Source of the DNA: an uncultured Prevotellaceae bacterium
Lineage (GTDB): Bacteria; Bacteroidota; Bacteroidia; Bacteroidales; Muribaculaceae
Length of the DNA: 8,615 bases
Assembly (NCBI GenBank): GCA_937896015.1
Contig: CALBLR010000436.1
Location: 1 to 8,615, forward strand
Reading direction: 5' to 3'
The notes beneath the pieces were generated by a model. It worked only from the letters and a program-made list of their open reading frames with translations, did no database searches and was not told the origin of the DNA. A program made the position numbers and the translations under genes. Shown here piece after piece: positions 1 through 7,465 of this stretch. The number at the start of each line of letters is the position of its first letter. The stretch's first letter is position 1.

Positions 1-45
1 GGGGATTTTTAGTTATGTAAAAATAGTGTTATGACTAACAGTCTA

Positions 46-53
46 CAAAATTA
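46..53 (-). promoter_or_regulatory. possible -7 box pointing out of the left edge
   Basis: Read on the minus strand this is TAATTTTG, a match to the Bacteroidetes -7 consensus TAnnTTTG. A TTG lies 24 bases upstream, wider than the usual 19-21, so the -33 part is weak. It would drive a minus-strand gene beyond position 1. The region is AT-rich and the box sits just after a terminator-like hairpin, so a chance match is quite possible. Confidence 0.25.
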
Positions 54-54
54 C

Positions 55-81
55 AAAAAAATTGATTTCTTGAAAGTCAAT
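55..81 (-). terminator. intrinsic terminator candidate after the acyl-CoA ligase
   Basis: On the minus strand an imperfect stem (ATTGACTT paired with AAATCAAT, 7 of 8 positions, loop TCAAG) is followed directly by a run of T (positions 60 down to 55). It lies about 50 bases past the ligase stop codon at 131, where transcription of the regulator-ligase operon should end. The stem is short and AT-rich, so it would be a weak terminator. Confidence 0.45.
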
Positions 82-130
82 CGCCACTGTTTTCACTTTT
101 GCGCCTCACTGCGGGTGTGTTTTTTCTGTT

Positions 131-1840
131 CTATTGCCGCTTGCCGCCTGGCTGGCTGTCGGCGTCGCGGATTTCAACCCGGCGGATTTTGCCGCTTATG
201 GTCTTGGGCAGCTCGTGCACAAACTGGATGATGCGCGGATACTTGTAGGGGGCGGTGGCGTGCTTCACGAAGTCTTGTATCTCCTTCACAAGGGCGGGCA
301 CGTCTTTGCCGCGGTAGTCGCGGCCATATTCTATGCCGGCAGTGTGCCGGTATTCATTGCCAAGCACAATTGTGGCTTTCACCACCATGCCGCGCACGTC
401 GTCGGGCACGCCCGTTACGGCGCACTCCACCACGGCGGGGTGCTTCATGAGTGCGTTTTCCACCTCAAAGGGGCCTATGCGGTAGCCCGACGACTTTATC
501 ACGTCGTCTTTGCGTCCCACAAACCAGTAGTAGCCGTCTTCGTCGCGCCAGGCGATGTCGCCTGTGTGGTATATGCCGTTGCTGAAGTGCTGGCGGGTGA
601 GTTCGGGGTCGCGGTAATACTCTTTGAAGAGGCCCACGGGCTTGTGCTGCCCCACTCTGACCACGATTTCGCCCTGTTCGCCGTCTTCGGCCCAGCGGCC
701 GTCGTTGGTCATCAGGCCAATGTCATAGCCAGGGTTGGCCTTGCCCATCGACCCCGGGCGCGGTTCCACCCACGGATAGGTGCCTACGGTGGCCGTGGTC
801 TCGGTCTGGCCAAAGGCCTCGTGCAGCTTTATGCCAGTGAGTTCGAGCCACTTGTCGAACACGCTTGGGTTGAGGGCCTCGCCGGCGTTGGTGCAGTATT
901 CGAGCGAGCTAAGGTCGTAGGCGGACACGTTTTCGCGTATAAGGAAGCGGTAGACGGTGGGCGGCGCGCAAAACGAGGTGATGTGGTAGCGGTGAATCAT
1001 TTCAAGCACGTCCACCGGCTTGAACTTCTCGAAGTCGTAGACAAACACGTTGGCCCCCACTATCCATTGGCCATAGTAGCAGCCCCACACGGCTTTGCCC
1101 CAGCCGGTGTCGGCCAGCGTGAAGTGCAGGCTGCCCTCGTGCAGATTGTGCCAGTAGCGTGCCGTGATTATGTGGCCCAGCGGATACAGAAAGTCGTGGG
1201 CCACCATTTTGGGCTCGCCGCTGGTGCCGCTGGTGAAATACATCAGCGATGTGTCGCTGTTGCTGTTGGGGCGGCTTGGGCGCACAAAGGCGGGCGCCTG
1301 GGCTATGCCCTTGTTGAAGTCGCTCCACCCCTCAGGCACTTCGGGGCCTATCGACACAAGGCTCTTGAGTGTGGGGCACTGCGGTGCGGCTGCGCTGATG
1401 TGGCCCAGCACCTCGGTGTCGCCGCAGGCCACGATGGCCTTGATGTCGGCCGACTGGCAGCGATACACTATGTCGGCCGGGGTGAGCAGGTGGGTGGCAG
1501 GAATTACCACCGCGCCCAGCTTGTGCAGGGCGGTGATGGCAAACCAAAACTGGTAGCGGCGCTTCATGATGAGCATCACCATGTCGCCGTGCCCTATGCC
1601 CAGCTGCTGGAAGTAGGCCGCCGTGCGGTCGCTCTCGCGCTTTATGTCGGCAAAGGTGAACTGGCGGTGCTCCCCGCGGTCGTTGACCCACAGCAGGGCC
1701 TTCTTTTGCGGTTCAAGGCGCGCCCACTCGTCGACCACATCGTAGGCAAAGTTGAAGTTCTCGGGCACGCGCAGGTGGTAGTTGGCCATGAAGTCGGCAT
1801 ATGATGTGAATTCCGTTTTGTCAAGAAATTTTTCAAGCAT
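131..1840 (-). CDS. AMP-forming acyl-CoA synthetase (acetyl-CoA synthetase/medium-chain acyl-CoA ligase type)
   Basis: This enzyme activates a carboxylic acid with ATP to an acyl-adenylate and transfers it to coenzyme A in the cytoplasm. All core motifs of the adenylate-forming family are present in order: the phosphate-binding loop YFTSGTSGEPK (201-211), the EAFGQTETT adenine/acyl motif (341-349), YHTGDIAWRDEDG (424-436), the hinge GRKDD (442-446) and the C-terminal catalytic lysine in PKTISGK (K551), the lysine that is acetylated in acetyl-CoA synthetases. The length of 569 residues fits the medium-chain/ACSM-like branch better than the roughly 650-residue Acs branch, but the acyl substrate (acetate, branched-chain, medium-chain or aryl acid) cannot be read from sequence. 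It follows an XRE-cupin regulator by 57 bases with no visible terminator between them, so the two are probably co-transcribed and the regulator may sense the substrate or product. The A-rich leader before the ATG has no strong Shine-Dalgarno sequence. Confidence 0.93.
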   Translation of the reverse strand: MLEKFLDKTEFTSYADFMANYHLRVPENFNFAYDVVDEWARLEPQKKALLWVNDRGEHRQFTFADIKRESDRTAAYFQQLGIGHGDMVMLIMKRRYQFWFAITALHKLGAVVIPATHLLTPADIVYRCQSADIKAIVACGDTEVLGHISAAAPQCPTLKSLVSIGPEVPEGWSDFNKGIAQAPAFVRPSRPNSNSDTSLMYFTSGTSGEPKMVAHDFLYPLGHIITARYWHNLHEGSLHFTLADTGWGKAVWGCYYGQWIVGANVFVYDFEKFKPVDVLEMIHRYHITSFCAPPTVYRFLIRENVSAYDLSSLEYCTNAGEALNPSVFDKWLELTGIKLHEAFGQTETTATVGTYPWVEPRPGSMGKANPGYDIGLMTNDGRWAEDGEQGEIVVRVGQHKPVGLFKEYYRDPELTRQHFSNGIYHTGDIAWRDEDGYYWFVGRKDDVIKSSGYRIGPFEVENALMKHPAVVECAVTGVPDDVRGMVVKATIVLGNEYRHTAGIEYGRDYRGKDVPALVKEIQDFVKHATAPYKYPRIIQFVHELPKTISGKIRRVEIRDADSQPGGKRQ

Positions 1841-1898
1841 GATTCTGTTTCTTTTTTCGTTAGCTTTTGTGTGATTGTAGATGTGGATGGGCCCGGCT

Positions 1899-2459
1899 TT
1901 ATTGCGTGATGATGGCCAGGAAGCGCGCCTGCTTGCCGTCGAGGGCGCGCATCAGGTGGGGCAGACGTGCGTTAAACATCACGCTGTCGCCAGTCTCCAG
2001 GGTCAGGGTCTTGTGGCTCAGATACAGCTCAACACGCCCTTCCACCACTATGTTGAATTCCTGGCCATGATGGCTGCACGGGGTGGCGGTGGCATTGTTG
2101 GCTGGATCGATGGTGACCATGAACGGGTGCATTTCGCGCCCGGCGAAACCCTCGGCCAGCGACTCGTAGCAGTAGGCGCTCTCGCGCTCCACTATCGAGC
2201 CTCGGCCTGCGCGCGTCACATAGTAGCTTTGCATCTTAGGCGATGAGCCAAACAGGATTTCGGGCACCTCAAGGCCAAACTGCTCGGCAAGGTTTTGCAC
2301 AAAGCTGATGGGTATGTCGGTGTGCCCCGACTCATATTGTGTGTATGTGGCCTCGTCGATGCCGCAGGCCTTGGCCACTTGCGCCGTGGTCAGGTCGAGC
2401 GAGTCGCGCAGTCCGCGCAACCGGTCGGCCACCTGCTGTATGTTTTCTCTGTCGCTCAT
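1899..2459 (-). CDS. XRE-family transcriptional regulator with C-terminal cupin domain
   Basis: This is a one-component regulator of 186 residues. Residues about 12-67 form an XRE/HTH_3 DNA-binding domain with recognition helix near GIDEATYTQYESG (33-45). Residues about 107-183 form a cupin_2 barrel, with motif 1 around PCSHHGQEFNIVVEG (127-141) and motif 2 around GDSVMFNARLPH (157-168). In the metal-binding pattern the first histidine is replaced by Cys128; H130, E134 and H168 remain, so metal binding is uncertain. Proteins of this architecture typically repress or activate the adjacent metabolic operon in response to a small ligand held in the cupin barrel. Here the gene is promoter-proximal to the acyl-CoA ligase, so an acyl compound is the likely ligand (inference). 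A TAnnTTTG box and an overlapping palindrome lie 44-51 bases upstream of the ATG. The chosen ATG gives the expected short lead into the HTH. Confidence 0.92.
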   Translation of the reverse strand: MSDRENIQQVADRLRGLRDSLDLTTAQVAKACGIDEATYTQYESGHTDIPISFVQNLAEQFGLEVPEILFGSSPKMQSYYVTRAGRGSIVERESAYCYESLAEGFAGREMHPFMVTIDPANNATATPCSHHGQEFNIVVEGRVELYLSHKTLTLETGDSVMFNARLPHLMRALDGKQARFLAIITQ

Positions 2460-2487
2460 ATTCCGTGTCTGTAAAAATGTTAATTTG

Positions 2488-2513
2488 ATATATGTTTGCT
2501 GGCAAATATATGT
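2488..2513. promoter_or_regulatory. imperfect palindrome, candidate operator of the XRE-cupin regulator
   Basis: Two 12-base arms (ATATATGTTTGC and GCAAATATATGT) flank a TG spacer and match at 10 of 12 positions; both mismatches are wobble-type. The right arm contains the regulator's own -7 box, so a protein bound here would block the promoter. Dimeric XRE proteins bind such symmetric sites. The palindrome is AT-rich at its ends, and each arm also contains a TAnnTTTG box (plus strand 2491-2498, minus strand 2510-2503), so part of the symmetry could simply be two facing promoter-like boxes. Confidence 0.45.
2503..2510 (-). promoter_or_regulatory. -7 promoter box of the regulator-ligase operon
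   Basis: Read on the minus strand this is TATATTTG, a full match to TAnnTTTG. It lies about 44 bases upstream of the regulator ATG at 2459, in an AT-rich gap. No good TTTG occurs 19-21 bases further upstream (that stretch reads GTGT), so the promoter looks weak or activator/repressor-controlled. It overlaps the palindrome at 2488-2513. Confidence 0.5.
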
Positions 2514-2591
2514 ATTTTGCTATCAAAACACACAGAAAATCAACTAAATATTTTTAATTTGGCACAATGAGGGCCGATGTGAGCAAAATGA

Positions 2592-2619
2592 ATGCACACC
2601 ACCTTATGGCGGTGTGCAT
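2592..2619. terminator. strong hairpin in the gap upstream of the regulator; second terminator or regulatory stem
   Basis: Twelve-base arms (ATGCACACCACC and GGCGGTGTGCAT) pair at 11 of 12 positions around a TTAT loop. On the minus strand the stem is followed only by TCATTTTG, an interrupted U-run, and on the plus strand by six A. It may be a backup terminator for the SGNH hydrolase transcript, which reads through here in the minus direction. Its poor U-tract leaves open a role as a protein-binding or RNA-processing site upstream of the regulator promoter. Confidence 0.4.
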
Positions 2620-2671
2620 AAAAAAGTGTAATAATTTGTTGCTTAGGATATAAGAGTGTAATTTTTGGTGT

Positions 2672-2708
2672 AAAAAAAGCGGTGTGTGGCTCTACCCCGC
2701 CCCACCCC
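2672..2708 (-). terminator. intrinsic terminator of the SGNH hydrolase gene
   Basis: Starting two bases after the TAG stop, the minus strand forms a G/C-rich stem (GGGGTGGGGC against GCCACACACC, 8 of 10 positions paired, two G-A mismatches, loop GGGGTAGA). It is followed by GC and then seven T. The position directly after a stop codon and the clean T-run support a rho-independent terminator, although the stem is imperfect. Confidence 0.55.
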
Positions 2709-2709
2709 T

Positions 2710-3831
2710 CTACTTTTCTTGCTTGGCCAGCACTTCGCGGCGCAGGAAGGCAGTGAGCTCTTGCGCCATGAGCTGGTGCTGGCGCATCGACGGGTGCCAG
2801 CTGGCGCCCCACCCCAGTGAGCCGTCGATTGGGGTCATGTCGAAGCGGTACACGCTCACTCCCTCGGCCTTGAGCACGCGGGCCACGCTGTCGAGCACGG
2901 AGGTGCACTCGCCGAGGGCGTCGCCCTTGAGCATGGTGCCGGTGAGCAGCACCAGTTTGGCTTGCGGCTGCACGCTGTGCAGGTGGCGGGCAAACTGCAT
3001 ATAGGCTTCGCGAAACAGGTTCACGTCGTGAGGCTGCGTCTTCAGGTCGTTGGTGCCCAGGTTCACGCAAATCACGTCGGGGCGGTAGCTGGCGAAGTCC
3101 CACAGCTGTGTGGAGTCGTAGAGCTGCGTGTAGTCATACCATCGGCGCATGTTGTCGCGGCTGCCCTCGCGCACGTCGTGTGCGTTGCGGTACACGCCTA
3201 TGCCCGACCGTGCCACGGCTATCCAGTCGGCGTTGAGGTTGCGGGCCGTGATGGCAGCGTAGCTGAAGTAGTGGTTCTCGGTGGCGTAGTGGAACTTCTC
3301 CTTGCCGCTTTCGGCCTCTATGCCGTATCCGCAGGTTATTGAGTTGCCTATGAATTCGAGTTTCAGCTCGGGCTTCTTGGGGGCTGAAAGCAGCTTTGCA
3401 CCCTTGTCAAGCAGCAGCCCGTGCATTTCGGGCTTGAAGCGCCAGCCTTCGGTGGCGAGGGTCACCGATGCGGTGTGGCAGCCCTTGTCCAGGCCGCTGG
3501 CCAGAATCACCAGCGAGTCTTGCAGCGAGGGCGTGGCGCCCTTGGCCGGCTTGCGGGCCTGCACCTTGCGCGGCTCGCCGCCGTCGACTGCAATCTCGAA
3601 GTAGCCGCAGCCCGGATTCACAATCATAGCAAGGCCGCTGCCCTTGAAGTTGACGCTGAAGTGCGTGCCCGGGTAGTTGAAGCGGTAGCACTGTGGATTG
3701 GTGGCGTTGATGCGGCCGCAATAGCTTATGCGGCTGTCGCTGGGGGCCACACGCTTTTGCGCATGGGCCGCTGTGCCGCCCAGCAGGGCCAGCGCAGCCA
3801 TGGCTGTCAGTAGTAGTGGTTTGTTTGTCAT
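2710..3831 (-). CDS. secreted SGNH/GDSL hydrolase, carbohydrate-esterase-family-2-like
   Basis: This is probably an exported esterase that removes acetyl or similar acyl groups from glycans. The start at 3831 (373 residues) is preferred over the in-frame ATG at 3888 because a -7 promoter box (3855-3862) lies between them and because it gives a textbook signal peptide: MTNKP, a hydrophobic stretch (about 6-19), and a likely signal peptidase I site after AHA (22-24). There is no lipobox, so it is likely periplasmic. Residues about 30-140 resemble the N-terminal beta-sandwich of CE2 enzymes. The SGNH domain follows, with nucleophile Ser164 in FIGNSITCGYG (160-170), the oxyanion glycine near ARSGIG (207-212), GTND (259-262), and catalytic His346 in WHPS. 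The aspartate usually two residues before this His (DxWH-type or DWH) is a Ser here (GASWH), suggesting a Ser-His dyad. No glycan-utilisation locus (SusC/D) is visible nearby; the gene stands alone between its own promoter and terminator. Confidence 0.88.
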   Translation of the reverse strand: MTNKPLLLTAMAALALLGGTAAHAQKRVAPSDSRISYCGRINATNPQCYRFNYPGTHFSVNFKGSGLAMIVNPGCGYFEIAVDGGEPRKVQARKPAKGATPSLQDSLVILASGLDKGCHTASVTLATEGWRFKPEMHGLLLDKGAKLLSAPKKPELKLEFIGNSITCGYGIEAESGKEKFHYATENHYFSYAAITARNLNADWIAVARSGIGVYRNAHDVREGSRDNMRRWYDYTQLYDSTQLWDFASYRPDVICVNLGTNDLKTQPHDVNLFREAYMQFARHLHSVQPQAKLVLLTGTMLKGDALGECTSVLDSVARVLKAEGVSVYRFDMTPIDGSLGWGASWHPSMRQHQLMAQELTAFLRREVLAKQEK

Positions 3832-3854
3832 TGTCAGAAGTGTTTTGGTTGGTG

Positions 3855-3862
3855 CAAAATTA
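3855..3862 (-). promoter_or_regulatory. -7 promoter box of the SGNH hydrolase
   Basis: Read on the minus strand this is TAATTTTG (TAnnTTTG consensus), 23 bases upstream of the ATG at 3831, giving a short leader. A TTG at 3888-3886 lies 23 bases further upstream as a possible, slightly distant -33 element. The box falls inside the longest reading frame, which argues that the upstream ATG at 3888 is not used. Confidence 0.55.
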
Positions 3863-3906
3863 CATGAAAATAGCGTTGCCATGGCCAATATAAAGCGGAA
3901 TATTGC

Positions 3907-3914
3907 TAATTTTG
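3907..3914 (+). promoter_or_regulatory. -7 promoter box of the short-chain dehydrogenase
   Basis: TAATTTTG matches TAnnTTTG and lies 30 bases before the ATG at 3945. No convincing TTTG lies at the expected -33 distance. It is back-to-back with the minus-strand -7 box at 3855-3862, so both genes share a roughly 45-base control region. That region contains a small inverted repeat (CAATAT at 3886-3891, ATATTG at 3900-3905). Confidence 0.45.
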
Positions 3915-3944
3915 ACGCCTATAAACCAATCAACGTTATCTATT

Positions 3945-4697
3945 ATGACGACACACAGCACTGCAGTGGTGATGGGAGCCTCGTCGGGCCTTGGCGCGGC
4001 GGTGGCCCGCCTGCTTGCGGCCCGTGGCTGGCGTGTGGGCATAGCGGCCCGCCGCGCCCAGGCGCTTGAACGTGTAAAGAGCGAGTTTGCCCCGGGGCAG
4101 ATAGAGGCTGAGGTGATTGACGTGAACGACCCAAGCGCCCCACTCCGCCTCAATGCGCTCATCGACCGCCTTGGCGGCATTGACTTGTATTTCCACTCTT
4201 CGGGTGTGGGCTGGCAAAATCAGCAGCTCGACGCAGCTGTGGAACTTTCCACGGTCGAGACCAACGTGGCGGGATTCACGCGCATGGTGACGGCCGCCTT
4301 CAACCGCATGGTCCAAGACGGCCGACCCGGCCACATAGCCGTGATAAGCTCGGTGGCCGGCACCAAAGGGCTTGGGCCGGCTCCTGCATATTCCGCCTCG
4401 AAGGCGTTTGACTCGTGCTACATACAGGCGCTGGAGCAGCTGGCCCGCATGCGGCGGCTGCCAATATCGTTCACCGATGTGCGGCCCGGCTTTGTGGCCA
4501 CGCCGCTGCTGAATGGCGCGCCCTACCCCATGCTCATGGATTGCGGCCATGCCGCCCGCTGCATAGTGGGCGCAGTGCTTGCCCGCCGCCATGTGGCGGT
4601 GGTCGACTGGCGCTGGCGTGTGCTGGTGGCCTTGTGGCGCCGCATGCCGCGCTGGCTGTGGCGCAGGTTAAAGATTAGTGCGGCCGAGAGTCGCTGA
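3945..4697 (+). CDS. classical short-chain dehydrogenase/reductase (SDR), NADP-type
   Basis: This is a Rossmann-fold oxidoreductase of 250 residues, the usual classical SDR length. The nucleotide-binding loop is GASSGLG (11-17). Two arginines after strand 2 (AARR, 34-37) suggest NADP(H). The Asn of the catalytic tetrad is N107 (ETNVAG), the Ser is in ISSVAG (S136), and Tyr149/Lys153 form YSASK. PG follows at 181-182. The usual NNAG motif is changed to HSSGVG (84-89). The C-terminus is rich in W and R (WRWRVLVALWRRMPRWLWRR, 222-241) and could sit on the membrane surface. The ATG at 3945 is preferred over an in-frame TTG at 3903 because a -7 box overlaps that upstream stretch. The substrate cannot be deduced. 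It is a single-gene unit divergent from the esterase, and its last 23 bases overlap the convergent glycosyltransferase gene. Confidence 0.9.
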   Translation: MTTHSTAVVMGASSGLGAAVARLLAARGWRVGIAARRAQALERVKSEFAPGQIEAEVIDVNDPSAPLRLNALIDRLGGIDLYFHSSGVGWQNQQLDAAVELSTVETNVAGFTRMVTAAFNRMVQDGRPGHIAVISSVAGTKGLGPAPAYSASKAFDSCYIQALEQLARMRRLPISFTDVRPGFVATPLLNGAPYPMLMDCGHAARCIVGAVLARRHVAVVDWRWRVLVALWRRMPRWLWRRLKISAAESR

Positions 4698-5838
4698 TGC
4701 CGCCCGCCTGCTTCAGCGTGCGCTCATACACGTCCATTATTTGGCTGGCCATGGTGCTGGCCGCAAAGCGCTGGCTGTAGCTGTGGCCGGCCTCAATCAT
4801 GCGGCTGCGCAGGCTGGCGTCGCCCAGCACGCGGTTGAGCGCATCGGTCATCTGCTCCACCGAGTCGGGGTCGACATACAGTGTGTCGGGGCCTCCCGCC
4901 TCTTCAAGGCACGAGCCGGTGGCGGCCACCACCGGCGTGCCGCTGCACAGGGCTTCGAGGATGGGAATGCCGAAGCCTTCGAAGCGCGACGGGTAGACAA
5001 ACGCCTCGGCCATTTGGTAGAGGGCCGGCAGATACTCGGTGCGGATGTGCGATATTGAGAATATGCGGTGACCCAGGCCGTGGGCCGCGGCATACTTCAT
5101 AATCTCTTTGTAGTAGCGCGTGTGGTGGCCCACAATCACCAGGCGCACGTCCTTGTCGGCAATGTGCCCGAGCGCCTTGACGGCCAGCAGCACGTTTTTG
5201 CGCTCTTCCACGGTGCCAACGCTCAGAATGTAGCGCTTGGGCAGGCGGTAGCGGTCGGCGGCTGCCTGCCGCATGAAGTCGCTGGCAGGCTGGCGGAAGA
5301 TTTCGTTGCAGCCCTGATACACCACATCAATCTTCTCTTCGGGCACATGATAGAAGTGCATGATTTCGTGCTTGGTGCACTTGCTGATGGCCATTATGCG
5401 CGTGGCGTCGCGGCAGGCGTGCTTGAACTTGAAGTCGTAGATGGCACGGTCGATGGGCTTGTAGAACTTGGGGAAACGCTTGAAAATCAGGTCGTGGATG
5501 GTGAGCACGCTGGGAATGCCGCTCTTGGCAATGTTGAGCGGCAACTCGCCGCTGAGGCCGTGAAACAGCTGCACATGGTGGCGCTGCGCCTCGGCCATCA
5601 TTCCGCTCACCGAGCGCCACCACGAGCCTCCCAGCGGGGCTTTGCGCGGCAGTTTAAGGTGAACGCGCCCGCGGCTTAGCAGAGCCGTGAGCTCGGGGTT
5701 TTCTTTGGCCTTGGGACTGTAGATGTAGTAGTGGTTTTTGGGGTAGAACTCCGAAAGCACATCAATCACAAGGCGGCTGTAGTTGCCCAGACCGGTGTTG
5801 TTGAAAACGGCACGTTTGCCGTCAAATCCTATAATCAT
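4675..5838 (-). CDS. GT4-family glycosyltransferase
   Basis: This 387-residue protein is a GT-B fold retaining glycosyltransferase, likely transferring a sugar from a nucleotide-sugar donor to a cell-surface glycan or glycolipid on the cytoplasmic side. The N-terminal acceptor domain begins with the GT4-type loop TGLGNYS (15-21). A central HDLIFKRFP segment (115-123) and ISKCTKHE (151-158) are typical of mannosyltransferase-like Bacteroidetes members. The C-terminal donor domain begins near KRYILSVGTVEERKN (201-215) and carries the E-x7-E motif EGFGIPILE (E287, E295) followed by SGTPVVA. There is no signal peptide or transmembrane span. It starts 27 bases after the ComM stop codon with an A-rich leader and no promoter of its own, so it is probably the last gene of the lipoprotein-ComM-glycosyltransferase operon. 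No other capsule or LPS genes are nearby, which leaves the acceptor unknown. Confidence 0.9.
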   Translation of the reverse strand: MIIGFDGKRAVFNNTGLGNYSRLVIDVLSEFYPKNHYYIYSPKAKENPELTALLSRGRVHLKLPRKAPLGGSWWRSVSGMMAEAQRHHVQLFHGLSGELPLNIAKSGIPSVLTIHDLIFKRFPKFYKPIDRAIYDFKFKHACRDATRIMAISKCTKHEIMHFYHVPEEKIDVVYQGCNEIFRQPASDFMRQAAADRYRLPKRYILSVGTVEERKNVLLAVKALGHIADKDVRLVIVGHHTRYYKEIMKYAAAHGLGHRIFSISHIRTEYLPALYQMAEAFVYPSRFEGFGIPILEALCSGTPVVAATGSCLEEAGGPDTLYVDPDSVEQMTDALNRVLGDASLRSRMIEAGHSYSQRFAASTMASQIMDVYERTLKQAGGISDSRPH

Positions 5839-5865
5839 AGTTGTTTTTTAGTTCGTTAGCAATTG

Positions 5866-7434
<1,569 letters not shown>

Positions 7435-7465
7435 AATGTTAAGTTAAAGTTCTTTAGTCGGTGAG

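Noticed and set aside
31..231. A 66-codon plus-strand frame at the left edge
   Set aside because: It runs from an AT-rich gap into the antisense of the ligase end. The cysteine/arginine-rich translation has no signal of selection and no promoter box upstream.
134..1804. A 556-codon open frame on the plus strand opposite the acyl-CoA ligase
   Set aside because: It mirrors the ligase frame codon for codon. GC-rich third positions suppress stop codons on the opposite strand, and the translation is low-complexity (A/V/G/H-rich) with no recognisable domain.
2308..2547. Plus-strand frame of 79 codons across the start of the XRE-cupin gene
   Set aside because: It is antisense to the helix-turn-helix domain and continues into the promoter gap; no domain or ribosome-binding evidence.
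2540..3103. A 187-codon minus-strand frame covering the end of the esterase and the gap after it
   Set aside because: Its first two thirds are an out-of-frame, arginine/proline-rich reading of the SGNH hydrolase and the rest is AT-rich gap containing hairpins.
3832..3888. Nineteen extra N-terminal residues for the SGNH hydrolase from the ATG at 3888
   Set aside because: The -7 promoter box lies inside this stretch, and the extension would place a polar segment before an otherwise standard signal peptide.
4680..4703. GCGGC/GCCGC inverted repeat at the convergent gene ends, considered as a terminator
   Set aside because: The arms are only five bases with a 14-base loop, and no T-run follows on either strand.
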